NCBI GenBank assembly: GCA_964551815.1
Contig: CAZKEL010000072.1
Span: forward strand, 1-9,260
Direction: 5' to 3'
DNA: 9,260 nt
DNA from: D37C17 sp964551815
GTDB taxonomy: Bacteria; Fidelibacterota; Marinisomatia; SCGC-AAA003-L08; D37C17
In this document: positions 1-6,443 of the stretch, piece by piece
How the letters are laid out: each line of letters opens with the position of its first letter
How positions within the stretch are numbered: the stretch's first letter is position 1
Program-made: the position numbers and the translations under genes
The notes under the pieces: model-generated
The model's database searches: none
What the model saw: only the letters and a program-made list of their open reading frames with translations
What the model was told of the DNA's origin: nothing

Positions 1-416
1 TCTGCCATCCAGAGTTGGTCGCCAATCTCAACGGTTTCGTATTCATTGCCGTCATAGTCCACACAACTACCTGCCATTGGTGCTGAATCGGCTGTAATTC
101 TAAATACTGCCTGGGCTGTATATAATTCGCCCACTTCGCTGCCAAAGTCCCACACAAAGCATTTGCCGGCGCCTTCTTCTATATCACCACCAATATCTCC
201 AACAGCATTGGTAACAGCTTGGTATGAAGAACCGCCATCAAAGGATATTTCGGCTGAAATGCTGAATATGCTGAAGTTTTCATCACCCTGGAGGTCATAG
301 CAGACATCCACCAAGCGGCTGCCATCAGTACGCTGAGATGCAGTGATATTGGTAATTTCTGCAGTTTGTGAAAATGCAAAGGCTATCAATGCAATAAAGG
401 AAATGGTTCTTAGCAT
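1..416 (-). CDS. Secreted protein with start of a Fibrobacter succinogenes major paralogous domain (partial, C-terminus outside window)
   Basis: Reading the minus strand from the ATG at 416 gives 138 uninterrupted codons running off the left edge. Residues 1 to about 17 (MLRTISFIALIAFAFSQ) form a typical signal peptide, so the product is probably exported. Residues about 18-115 look like a beta-rich domain (SRLVDVCYDLQG, AEISFDGGSSYQAV, AVFRITAD). From about residue 118 the sequence CVDYDGNEYETVEIGDQLWMA matches the usual opening of the Fib_succ_major domain (V.DiDGN.Y.tV.IG.Q.WMaeNL), as known from Fibrobacter, Bacteroidota and related phyla. That domain's function is unknown; it occurs in surface and secreted proteins. 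The start is supported by AAAAGGAG seven bases upstream. The gene has its own upstream region with a candidate promoter and a CRP-type palindrome. Domain family is fairly sure; role is unknown. Confidence 0.85.
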   Translation of the reverse strand, partial: MLRTISFIALIAFAFSQTAEITNITASQRTDGSRLVDVCYDLQGDENFSIFSISAEISFDGGSSYQAVTNAVGDIGGDIEEGAGKCFVWDFGSEVGELYTAQAVFRITADSAPMAGSCVDYDGNEYETVEIGDQLWMA

Positions 417-423
417 GGTCAAA

Positions 424-429
424 CTCCTT
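424..429 (-). promoter_or_regulatory. Shine-Dalgarno site of the secreted-protein gene
   Basis: On the minus strand AAGGAG lies seven bases before the ATG at 416. It fixes the start of the partial gene, and it contrasts with leuS, the cyclase and the kinase in this window, which have no such site. Confidence 0.75.
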
Positions 430-494
430 TTAATTTCTTAATACTTAACTTAATCAATTTCTACTAATCCATCCAAATTTAAAGACTTGGTCGC

Positions 495-523
495 AATATA
501 CACTAATTTATATTTGTAGTAAA
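495..523 (-). promoter_or_regulatory. Candidate sigma-70-type promoter for the secreted-protein gene
   Basis: Minus-strand TTTACT (518-523) and TATATT (495-500) are separated by exactly 17 bases, matching 4/6 and 5/6 of the -35 and -10 consensus. Transcription would begin near 488, giving a 5' leader of about 70 bases. The region is AT-rich, so chance matches are easy. Support comes from the correct orientation and from the CRP-type site centred about 68 bases upstream of the predicted start, close to a class I activator position. Confidence 0.35.
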
Positions 524-548
524 GGTCTTATCTATATGGAGATTTTCA

Positions 549-564
549 TGTGATTTGAGTCACA
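549..564 (-). promoter_or_regulatory. CRP/FNR-family operator-like palindrome TGTGA-N6-TCACA
   Basis: The 16 bases TGTGATTTGAGTCACA carry perfect half-sites TGTGA and TCACA with the six-base spacing of the E. coli CRP consensus. The site is 132 bases upstream of the secreted-protein start and about 68 bases upstream of the predicted transcription start. CRP/FNR-family regulators in many phyla use related palindromes, so the cognate protein could be a cAMP-CRP or another family member. No regulator gene is in the window, but an adenylate cyclase gene is. The match is seen directly; its use is inferred. Confidence 0.5.
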
Positions 565-577
565 GAAATTTTATAAA

Positions 578-637
578 CTGGGTGCTGGGCTCTGGAATCT
601 AAAATCTAAAATCGTTAATCCCTATTCGTAAATCAGT
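578..637. repeat. Intergenic heptad-phased repeat module, copy A
   Basis: The module opens with CTGGGTG, CTGGGCT, CTGG and then runs in six consecutive seven-base units from 596: AATCTAA, AATCTAA, AATCGTT, AATCCCT, ATTCGTA, AATCAGT. Bases 578-636 match 841-899 at 53 of 59 positions without gaps. The copies have the same orientation and lie 263 bases apart. No reading frame of note crosses it. Confidence 0.85.
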
Positions 638-678
638 TTGCACATTTATAGTTGTGTCAAAGCTCTATCCTATATGGG

Positions 679-739
679 TATAATAGCTATGGAACAGTTA
701 GGGAATGGAGGACAAATCATTGAATATTTTAGATATTAG
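679..739 (+). other. Orphan TATAAT box with nearby GGAGG and very short reading frames; possibly a gene remnant
   Basis: A perfect TATAAT (679-684) on the plus strand is followed by ATG at 689, opening a 16-codon frame that ends at 739. A strong GGAGG (707-711) sits upstream of a TTG (720) that opens an 11-codon frame. No good -35 hexamer is seen at 16-18 bases. The combination may be a remnant of a lost gene start, a small-RNA promoter or chance in AT-rich DNA. No product is claimed. Confidence 0.2.
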
Positions 740-749
740 AATTAAGATT

Positions 750-791
750 GAATAGCGAATATGGAATATTGATTAGTGATTTATGAATTTA
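750..791. repeat. Degenerate heptad array GAWTNNN, six units
   Basis: Six consecutive seven-base units each begin GAAT or GATT: GAATAGC, GAATATG, GAATATT, GATTAGT, GATTTAT, GAATTTA. The strict seven-base phase with drifting tails resembles the AATC heptads of the two modules nearby. Low base complexity makes a chance contribution possible, but the phase holds for 42 bases. Confidence 0.6.
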
Positions 792-805
792 CGCTCTGTT
801 ACATT

Positions 806-837
806 GCAACTTTGCAACTTAGGAACTTTGGAACTGG
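806..837. repeat. Octad array GSAACTTW, four units
   Basis: Four tandem eight-base units are visible: GCAACTTT, GCAACTTA, GGAACTTT, GGAACTGG. The array ends three bases before repeat copy B and forms part of the same mosaic. The period is eight here, against seven in the flanking arrays. Confidence 0.75.
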
Positions 838-840
838 ATC

Positions 841-900
841 CTGGGTGCTAGGCTCTGGGTTCTAAAATCTAAAATCGTTACTCCCTAATCGTAAATTAGC
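841..900. repeat. Intergenic heptad-phased repeat module, copy B
   Basis: This is the second copy of the module at 578-636, identical at 53 of 59 positions. It starts CTGGGTG, CTAGGCT, CTGGGTT and continues in heptads from 859: GTTCTAA, AATCTAA, AATCGTT, ACTCCCT, AATCGTA, AATTAGC. It lies about 50 bases beyond the 3' end of the hydrolase gene. Confidence 0.85.
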
Positions 901-919
901 TGGGAGCTGGGTGCTTAGG
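899..919. repeat. Short heptad array GCTGGGN, three units
   Basis: GCTGGGA, GCTGGGT and GCTTAGG follow directly on copy B in seven-base steps. The motif is the same CTGGG unit that opens both modules, so the module seems to begin again here and then decays before the hydrolase stop codon at 950. Confidence 0.6.
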
Positions 920-949
920 ATTAGTGGATAGTCGGTTTAAGATATATCA

Positions 950-1978
950 TCAATTTAACAAATACTTACCCATAAATTCTTTAGCAAACTCTCTAGAATG
1001 TTCCCGGGCATAGTCATTGCCCCCATAGGTAACCCCTCTTTCGGCACAAAATGCCAATCCAATTTTCTGAAGAATGGGAGAAGATAGAGGGAATTCAGTG
1101 TTTATCAGCCGAACATTTCCATCTTCCGATAATGTTAAGCGACAGTCTGTAAAGCTATAGGCAATATTAATTCTTCGCTCCTCTTGATCCCTATCAAAAG
1201 AATGATGTGATTCCGGATAAACGGTTATATCGGCATCGTATCCCAATCCTTGCAATTCGTTTATCAGTTCAACGCAGGGTTCAGCAGGTACCCAATCATC
1301 TAGCTCCCCAATTAATATATGCATAGGAGCATTGGTATACTTCATTATTTCAGGCTTTACCATACAAGGCGGATAAATAGGCAAATGTGCTGAAAATTGA
1401 TAGTTTGGTGATATTGCTTCTTGAATTGGCTTCCAGGCAGTAAACAGGGCAACACCCCCACCTAGACTCCAACCTGTTATCCCAGCCCTTTGAATATCAA
1501 TGTTACCATGCTGTGACAGTTCTTTTAAAGCCATAAAGGCATCATAAACTACCATTGCTGTGGTGACAGACATCTGCCTGCCAACGGTTGACTTTATTCC
1601 ACGGCTTTTAAAACTATGCAGGGTAAATACTGCAAATCCAATATCCAGATAACGCTGCATATAGCCATAATGATGATCTGCCCAGCCATAACTCCCTGCC
1701 ACACCAATAATAACCGGATGAGGACCTTCTCCAATTGGTGTGGTCAAAATGCCATACACCTCCTGCTCGGTTACCTGAGCTATATTTTGGAAGATATCGT
1801 AGAAATTAAAGGGATTTTTACTAGAGAAGGTTATTATTTTCTGATCATCCTGAAGAGATTTTTCAACCTCTAATAATGCATCACTAATGTCAATCTGATT
1901 ATACGAGGGTGTAGCAAAGAAAATGTACCCCCCAACTGCCAGTATTACAGCCATGAAGATCAGGATAAACTTTTTCAT
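950..1978 (-). CDS. Dienelactone hydrolase-type alpha/beta hydrolase, N-terminal membrane anchor or signal peptide
   Basis: This 342-residue protein starts with a hydrophobic segment (residues 4-22, ILIFMAVILAVGGYIFF), so it is secreted or tethered to the membrane and acts outside the cytoplasm. The rest is an alpha/beta hydrolase of the DLH family: nucleophile elbow TGWSLGGG with Ser171, acid in GELDDWVP (Asp227 or Asp228), and catalytic His in PESHHSFD (probably His259). True dienelactone hydrolases use Cys as nucleophile; the Ser here points to a general esterase or carboxylic-ester hydrolase. The YPPC...PMHILIGELDDW...PC arrangement is typical of the uncharacterised DLH-like enzymes. The substrate cannot be told. 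The ATG at 1978 overlaps the leuS stop as ATGA, with no clear Shine-Dalgarno sequence, so translation is probably coupled to leuS. No terminator is visible after the stop; repeat DNA begins within about 30 bases. Confidence 0.88.
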   Translation of the reverse strand: MKKFILIFMAVILAVGGYIFFATPSYNQIDISDALLEVEKSLQDDQKIITFSSKNPFNFYDIFQNIAQVTEQEVYGILTTPIGEGPHPVIIGVAGSYGWADHHYGYMQRYLDIGFAVFTLHSFKSRGIKSTVGRQMSVTTAMVVYDAFMALKELSQHGNIDIQRAGITGWSLGGGVALFTAWKPIQEAISPNYQFSAHLPIYPPCMVKPEIMKYTNAPMHILIGELDDWVPAEPCVELINELQGLGYDADITVYPESHHSFDRDQEERRINIAYSFTDCRLTLSEDGNVRLINTEFPLSSPILQKIGLAFCAERGVTYGGNDYAREHSREFAKEFMGKYLLN

Positions 1979-4383
1979 TTTACCACAAAATTTACCAGGC
2001 GTTGGGGCACCACAATTTCTTTTACAATTTCCTTTCCTGATAAATGGGTATTTACATTTTCATTTTTTCTCACTTCTGATAAAAGGGCAGCCTTTTCAAT
2101 TTGCTTCGATACTTCTACGCTGCCCCTCAGTTTTCCATTTATCTGCACCGCAATTGTCATGGTATCTTCTTCGGCTAAAGCCTTGTCGTATTCAGGGAAA
2201 GATTCTAAAAAGACTGATACTTCTCCCCCATTGATTTCCCATAATTCTTCAGCAATATGCGGAGTGAGGGGTGCGATCATTTTAATTAAATTCATTTTAA
2301 AATCTTTTCCAACAGTCTTATTAGTTGAAAAATGGTTAATAAATTCCATTAGTCGGCTTATGGCCGTGTTAAATTTCATGTGGCTTAAATCATCACTTAC
2401 AGAGTGAATGGTCTGGTGAAGCACTTGTAAATCTTTTTTTGAGGGATCCTCATCCGTAACAGGCAGTTGACAGAAGCGCCAGACTTTTTTCAAAAATCTA
2501 TCAATCCCGGTAATACCCTGGTCATTCCAGTCCCCACCCTCATCAAATGGCCCCATAAACATGAGGTACGCCCGAAATGTATCTGAACCGTAGTTTTCGA
2601 TAAATTCGTCCGGAGAGACAGTATTTCCCCGTGATTTTGACATTTTAGCGCCGTCTTTAGTGATAGTGCCCTGGTGATAAAGTTTGGTAAATGGTTCATC
2701 AAAATTGAGATATCCCCCATCCCTCAAGGCTTTTGTAATAAAGCGGGCATAAAGCAGGTGCATGGTGGCATGTTCGGATCCGCCAATGTAACAGTCCACT
2801 GGCAGCCAGTCTAAACCATTAGGATCAAATGGACCATTCTCAAATTCTGCATTGGGATACCGCAGATAATACCAGGAGGAACATACAAAGGTATCCATAG
2901 TATCTGCATCTCTTTTCGCAGGTTGTGAGCAGGTTGGGCACGTTGTATTTATAAAAGAATCAGAAATGGCAAGAGGAGATAATTCTTCTCCATAAGTAGT
3001 TGAAAGCTCTATATTTTCAGGAAGCCGTACCGGTAAGGATTCAAATGGAACAGGAATAGTGCCACAATCCCTACAATGAACAATGGGGATGGGAGCTCCC
3101 CAATATCGCTGTCTGCTGATGAGCCAGTCATGTAATTTGTATTGGATTTTCTTCCCGCCGTATTTATGCTTCTCAAGAAATTCGATGATTAAATCTTGTA
3201 CTTCTTTCGTATTCTTTCCAGAGTATTGCCCGGAGTTTACAGCAATCCCCTCTCCACTGAAACAATGGTCATTTCCATACTTTATCCCGTCTTTTGAAAC
3301 GACTTCTATCACTGCAAGTCCATATTTTTTGGCAAATTCAAAATCCCGTTCATCTCCTGAGGGTACAGCCATGATTGCCCCGGTTCCATAACTAATCACC
3401 ACATAATCTGCAACCCAGATGGGAATATTTTCCCTGGTAACAGGATTTATGGCAAATGCACCGCTAAAAACACCAGTTTTTTCTCTGTCAAGAGAAGTAC
3501 GTTCAATTTCAGATTTCTTTTTTGAGTGTTCAATATAACTTTCTACTTTTGCCTTTTGATCATCAGTAACAATTTCTGACAATAATGAATGCTCCGGAGC
3601 AAGCACCATATAGGTTGCTCCATAAATAGTATCAGGTCGAGTTGTAAAAACCTCTATCCCTACCCCACTCTTGGCTTCTTTGAAGAGAATATTTGCACCT
3701 GTTGATTTACCAATCCAATTTCTCTGCATATGCTTCGTCTTGTCAGGCCAGTCCAATTTCTCTAAACACTGGAGGAGTTCCTCAGCATAATCAGTAATTT
3801 TAAAGAACCATTGAGTGAGATTTTTTTTAGTTACTTCATCTTTACAACGATCACAAAATCCTTCTTTAACTTGTTCGTTTGCCAATACCGTCGAACAGCT
3901 TGGACACCAATTTACCGGTGCTGTTTTTTGATAGGCTAACCCCATTTCGTATAATTTAAGAAAAAGCCACTGTGTCCATTTATAATAAGAGACTGAACTG
4001 GTATTCACCTCATTACTCCAGTCGTACATTGCTCCAATTGATTTTAGCTGCCTGCGCATAGTGGAAATATTATTTTGGGTGCTTACGGAAGGATGGACTC
4101 CATGTTTGATGGCATAATTTTCGGCAGGAAGTCCAAAGGCATCAAACCCCTGCGGCTGGAAGACATTATATCCCCTCATTTTCATATATCTGGCATAGGT
4201 ATCTGCAGGACCATAATTATACCAATGCCCGATATGCAGCTTATCTCCCGAGGGATAGCTGAACATGGTTAGATTATAAAACTTTTTTTCAGTGTCGGCT
4301 AAATTGGGAGTATGCAGCCCTGATTTCTCCCATTTTTCCTGCCATTTAGATTCAATTTCTTTAAATGAATATTCTAATACCAT
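1975..4383 (-). CDS. leuS: Leucyl-tRNA synthetase
   Basis: The 802-residue class I synthetase charges tRNA-Leu with leucine in the cytoplasm. Visible motifs in order: SYPSGDKLHIGH (HIGH at 50-53), a zinc-ribbon-like CPSC...CDRC (160-180), the CP1 editing domain with TTRPDT (247-252) and GTGAIMAVPSGDERD (333-347), a second pair of CxxC motifs (437-440, 482-485), KMSKS at 580-584, then the anticodon-binding and C-terminal domains ending in VVPQRLVNFVVK. Length is near that of Bacillus LeuRS. The editing motif has Gly343 where the usual GTGAVMAVPxHDxRD has His; the conserved Asp344 is kept. The ATG at 4383 gives the usual N-terminus (IESKWQEKWE) but has no Shine-Dalgarno sequence. It lies 67 bases after the cyclase gene, with no terminator seen between them, and overlaps the hydrolase gene by four bases. 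Confidence 0.97.
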   Translation of the reverse strand: MVLEYSFKEIESKWQEKWEKSGLHTPNLADTEKKFYNLTMFSYPSGDKLHIGHWYNYGPADTYARYMKMRGYNVFQPQGFDAFGLPAENYAIKHGVHPSVSTQNNISTMRRQLKSIGAMYDWSNEVNTSSVSYYKWTQWLFLKLYEMGLAYQKTAPVNWCPSCSTVLANEQVKEGFCDRCKDEVTKKNLTQWFFKITDYAEELLQCLEKLDWPDKTKHMQRNWIGKSTGANILFKEAKSGVGIEVFTTRPDTIYGATYMVLAPEHSLLSEIVTDDQKAKVESYIEHSKKKSEIERTSLDREKTGVFSGAFAINPVTRENIPIWVADYVVISYGTGAIMAVPSGDERDFEFAKKYGLAVIEVVSKDGIKYGNDHCFSGEGIAVNSGQYSGKNTKEVQDLIIEFLEKHKYGGKKIQYKLHDWLISRQRYWGAPIPIVHCRDCGTIPVPFESLPVRLPENIELSTTYGEELSPLAISDSFINTTCPTCSQPAKRDADTMDTFVCSSWYYLRYPNAEFENGPFDPNGLDWLPVDCYIGGSEHATMHLLYARFITKALRDGGYLNFDEPFTKLYHQGTITKDGAKMSKSRGNTVSPDEFIENYGSDTFRAYLMFMGPFDEGGDWNDQGITGIDRFLKKVWRFCQLPVTDEDPSKKDLQVLHQTIHSVSDDLSHMKFNTAISRLMEFINHFSTNKTVGKDFKMNLIKMIAPLTPHIAEELWEINGGEVSVFLESFPEYDKALAEEDTMTIAVQINGKLRGSVEVSKQIEKAALLSEVRKNENVNTHLSGKEIVKEIVVPQRLVNFVVK

Positions 4384-4450
4384 TGAAATTATATTTAATG
4401 TTATACTTTAAGTGTGATTGACTAATAGAGTGTAATAATGTTTCTTATGG

Positions 4451-6043
4451 TTATTGTATTCTGCCTGTCAAGAAATAAGTTTGCATCTCTCCCTTCCCAG
4501 GTATATCTATTAATGTTCGTTTTTCAAATTGGTATATATCTGCTAACATGTCATAGGTAGTTGAAGACACAGTAATTTTATCTGTTGCACCGTAGGCTTC
4601 CATTCGGCTGGCAACATTCACAGTATCACCCCAAACATCGTAAATGAATTTACTTTTACCAATGATACCCGCAGACAAAGGTCCTGAATGAATACCAATG
4701 CGCAAATGTAGCTGGTGGCCTGATTTTTCTGAAAGCATTGGCATTATAGCCAGCATATCAAGGGCCATTTCTGCAACGGAAATTGAATGGTTTTCTTTAA
4801 CTTCAGGAATTCCCCCGGCAAGCATGTAACTGTCCCCGATAGTTTTTATTTTTTCCAGGGAATGAATCTGGCAGAGTTCATCAAATTTTGAAAAGACTGT
4901 GTTTAACAAATGAACTATATCTTTCGCACCAATGTCCGAGGATATTCCGGTAAATCCCGTTAAATCCGCAAATAGTACGGTTGCCGAGGGAATATCATCA
5001 GAGATTAAAGTCTCCCCTCTCTTTAACCTGTTTGCAGTACTTTCTGGTAAAATGTTGAGCAGCAAGGCATCAGACTTTTCTTGTTCTGCCTTAATTTTCT
5101 GCTGGTATCTTTTCTCCTTATCTCTGAAAAATTTTTTCTCCAACGCATTATTAATGCGGGCATTCAACAAAGTACGGTTGATGGGTTTATATAAGAAATC
5201 ATCAGCCCCCAATTCAATCGCTTTGGTAACTGAATCTATATCGTCAACTGCCGATAAGATAATTACAGGAATATTTTGACATCCCGGATGAGATTTCAAT
5301 TTCTCGAGAAGTTCTAAGCCATTCATATCCGGCATCAATATATCCAGGAGTATTAAGTCCACATTGGCATATTCTTTTTCCAAGAAGGATAAGCCTTTAA
5401 GAGGAGAACTGAATGATTGGGTGGCGTGGTTAGACTGTTCAAATATTTTTTCCAGTAATTCTAAATTACTTACTTCGTCATCAATGAGTGCCAGATTTCC
5501 TGATAATGCCTGAATGGCGACTTGGGGATGGTAATCGTAAAGGCGATTGGAGATCTCTCTGGAATATAATTCAGATTTGTAGTTTGTAAATAAAGTATCC
5601 ACTGCAGATTCTGAGAAAGTATTAACCTTTTGGGACTTTTTTGATAATGATAATCCCGCCTGAATAATTTTTTGAAGGCTGGTTTCCACATCCATTTTTA
5701 TGTGTGGTGCCAGGCCAGGAGCCTGTTCAAGAGCCAATTCTGTGATACCAAGAATTGTTGCCAGAGGAGTTCTGATGGCAAACTGTAATTTGTTATTTTC
5801 AATAAGAGCACCGATTGTAGATCCGGAGGAGTCTGCCTGTGTCGAAAATATCATATTAATTTCAGAGAGTATTTCTTCACCAGATTGGAAAATATTCTGC
5901 ATATCAGAGGTAAGTTCAGGATAATTTCCTTCTTTAAGATAGTCTAATACTAATTCCGAATAACCCAGTATTGCATTTATTGGAGTTGTTAGGTCATGTT
6001 TTAAATTCTTAAGAAGAATTTTTTGATATTGTACTTCAGCCAT
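4451..6043 (-). CDS. Receiver-controlled class III adenylate cyclase with two N-terminal histidine-kinase dimerisation-like repeats
   Basis: A 530-residue cytoplasmic protein predicted to make cAMP from ATP. Residues 10-66 resemble a HisKA/DHp helix pair with His16 (KHDLTTPINAILGYSEL). Residues 83-140 repeat it (FAIRTPLATILGITEL) with Phe88 in place of His. No HATPase domain follows. A receiver at about 184-300 has Asp188/Asp189, phosphoacceptor Asp234, Ser264 and Lys286. A charged helix (about 300-325) and the LLLNILPESTANRLK linker lead to the cyclase domain (353-530): metal ligands Asp360 and Asp404, adenine-specifying Lys400 and Asp469 (YDVWGD), and Asn476 and Arg480 for catalysis. All expected residues are present, so activity is likely, gated by receiver phosphorylation. 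It follows the stand-alone receiver by 40 bases and is probably in one operon with the kinase. No Shine-Dalgarno sequence is seen; the start falls right at the first helix. Confidence 0.93.
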   Translation of the reverse strand: MAEVQYQKILLKNLKHDLTTPINAILGYSELVLDYLKEGNYPELTSDMQNIFQSGEEILSEINMIFSTQADSSGSTIGALIENNKLQFAIRTPLATILGITELALEQAPGLAPHIKMDVETSLQKIIQAGLSLSKKSQKVNTFSESAVDTLFTNYKSELYSREISNRLYDYHPQVAIQALSGNLALIDDEVSNLELLEKIFEQSNHATQSFSSPLKGLSFLEKEYANVDLILLDILMPDMNGLELLEKLKSHPGCQNIPVIILSAVDDIDSVTKAIELGADDFLYKPINRTLLNARINNALEKKFFRDKEKRYQQKIKAEQEKSDALLLNILPESTANRLKRGETLISDDIPSATVLFADLTGFTGISSDIGAKDIVHLLNTVFSKFDELCQIHSLEKIKTIGDSYMLAGGIPEVKENHSISVAEMALDMLAIMPMLSEKSGHQLHLRIGIHSGPLSAGIIGKSKFIYDVWGDTVNVASRMEAYGATDKITVSSTTYDMLADIYQFEKRTLIDIPGKGEMQTYFLTGRIQ

Positions 6044-6083
6044 ACCAGTCTTTTTTATAGGGTCATTAGAGTATTAATCAAGG

Positions 6084-6443
6084 CTAATCTGTAAGAGATT
6101 TAATTTTTTCCATTAAGCGGTCAAATTCTACTGGCTTAGTATCATATTCATCACAGCCTGCTTCAAGAGCTTTTTCTCTGTCACCTTTCATTGCATGAGC
6201 GGTTAGGGCAATGATGGGAATATCTTTAGTCTTCACTTCTGCTTTTAATGCTTTGGCTGCACTCCATCCATCTACTATAGGAAGGCTTAAATCCATTATA
6301 ATTATATCTGGTTGTTTGCCTTTAGCAATATCAATCCCTGCCTGTCCGTCTGTTGCGGTGATAACGGAGAAGCCTTTTCTTTCCAGTCTGCGGGTAAGCA
6401 TATCCCGGTTAAGTTCGTTGTCTTCGACTAATAAAATATTCAT
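6084..6443 (-). CDS. Single-domain response regulator (CheY/DivK-type receiver)
   Basis: The 119-residue protein is a lone receiver domain without an output domain. The acidic pair Glu7/Asp8 (LLVEDNE), phosphoacceptor Asp51 (IIMDLSLPIVDGW), Thr81 (ALTAHAM) and Lys103 (DTKPVEF) are all in place, so it should be phosphorylated normally. The sequence style (MDLSLPxVDGW, LTAHAMxGDREKAxxAGCDEYxTKP) is that of DivK-like receivers that travel with hybrid kinases and shuttle phosphate or act allosterically. Its ATG overlaps the kinase stop as ATGA, so it is translationally coupled to the kinase and is its most likely partner. The next gene carries another receiver fused to a cyclase, so this protein may compete with it or relay phosphate to it; that is inference. 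Confidence 0.95.
   Translation of the reverse strand: MNILLVEDNELNRDMLTRRLERKGFSVITATDGQAGIDIAKGKQPDIIIMDLSLPIVDGWSAAKALKAEVKTKDIPIIALTAHAMKGDREKALEAGCDEYDTKPVEFDRLMEKIKSLTD

Noticed and set aside
179..379. Minus-strand open frame of 66 codons
   Set aside because: It lies in another frame of the secreted-protein gene, which has the signal peptide, ribosome binding site and domain match.
641..656. CACA-N8-TGTG as a second regulator site
   Set aside because: Only four base pairs match, the spacing differs from the CRP type, and such matches are frequent by chance.
578..900. CRISPR-like arrangement of the two 59-bp copies
   Set aside because: There are only two copies 263 bp apart, each internally repetitive, with no unit-length spacers and no cas genes nearby.
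4384..4450. Promoter with TATAAC or TATAAT just before leuS
   Set aside because: No acceptable -35 box lies at 16-18 bases, and one -10 candidate is too close to the ATG; the stretch is simply AT-rich.
4451..6043. Pycsar-type anti-phage nucleotide cyclase
   Set aside because: Pycsar cyclases make cCMP or cUMP and sit beside a TIR or membrane effector. This enzyme has adenine-specifying Lys400 and Asp469, a receiver domain, and two-component neighbours.
4451..6043. Diguanylate cyclase
   Set aside because: There is no GGDEF motif; the FADLTGFT, KTIGDSY and YDVWGDTVNVASR motifs are those of class III nucleotidyl cyclases.
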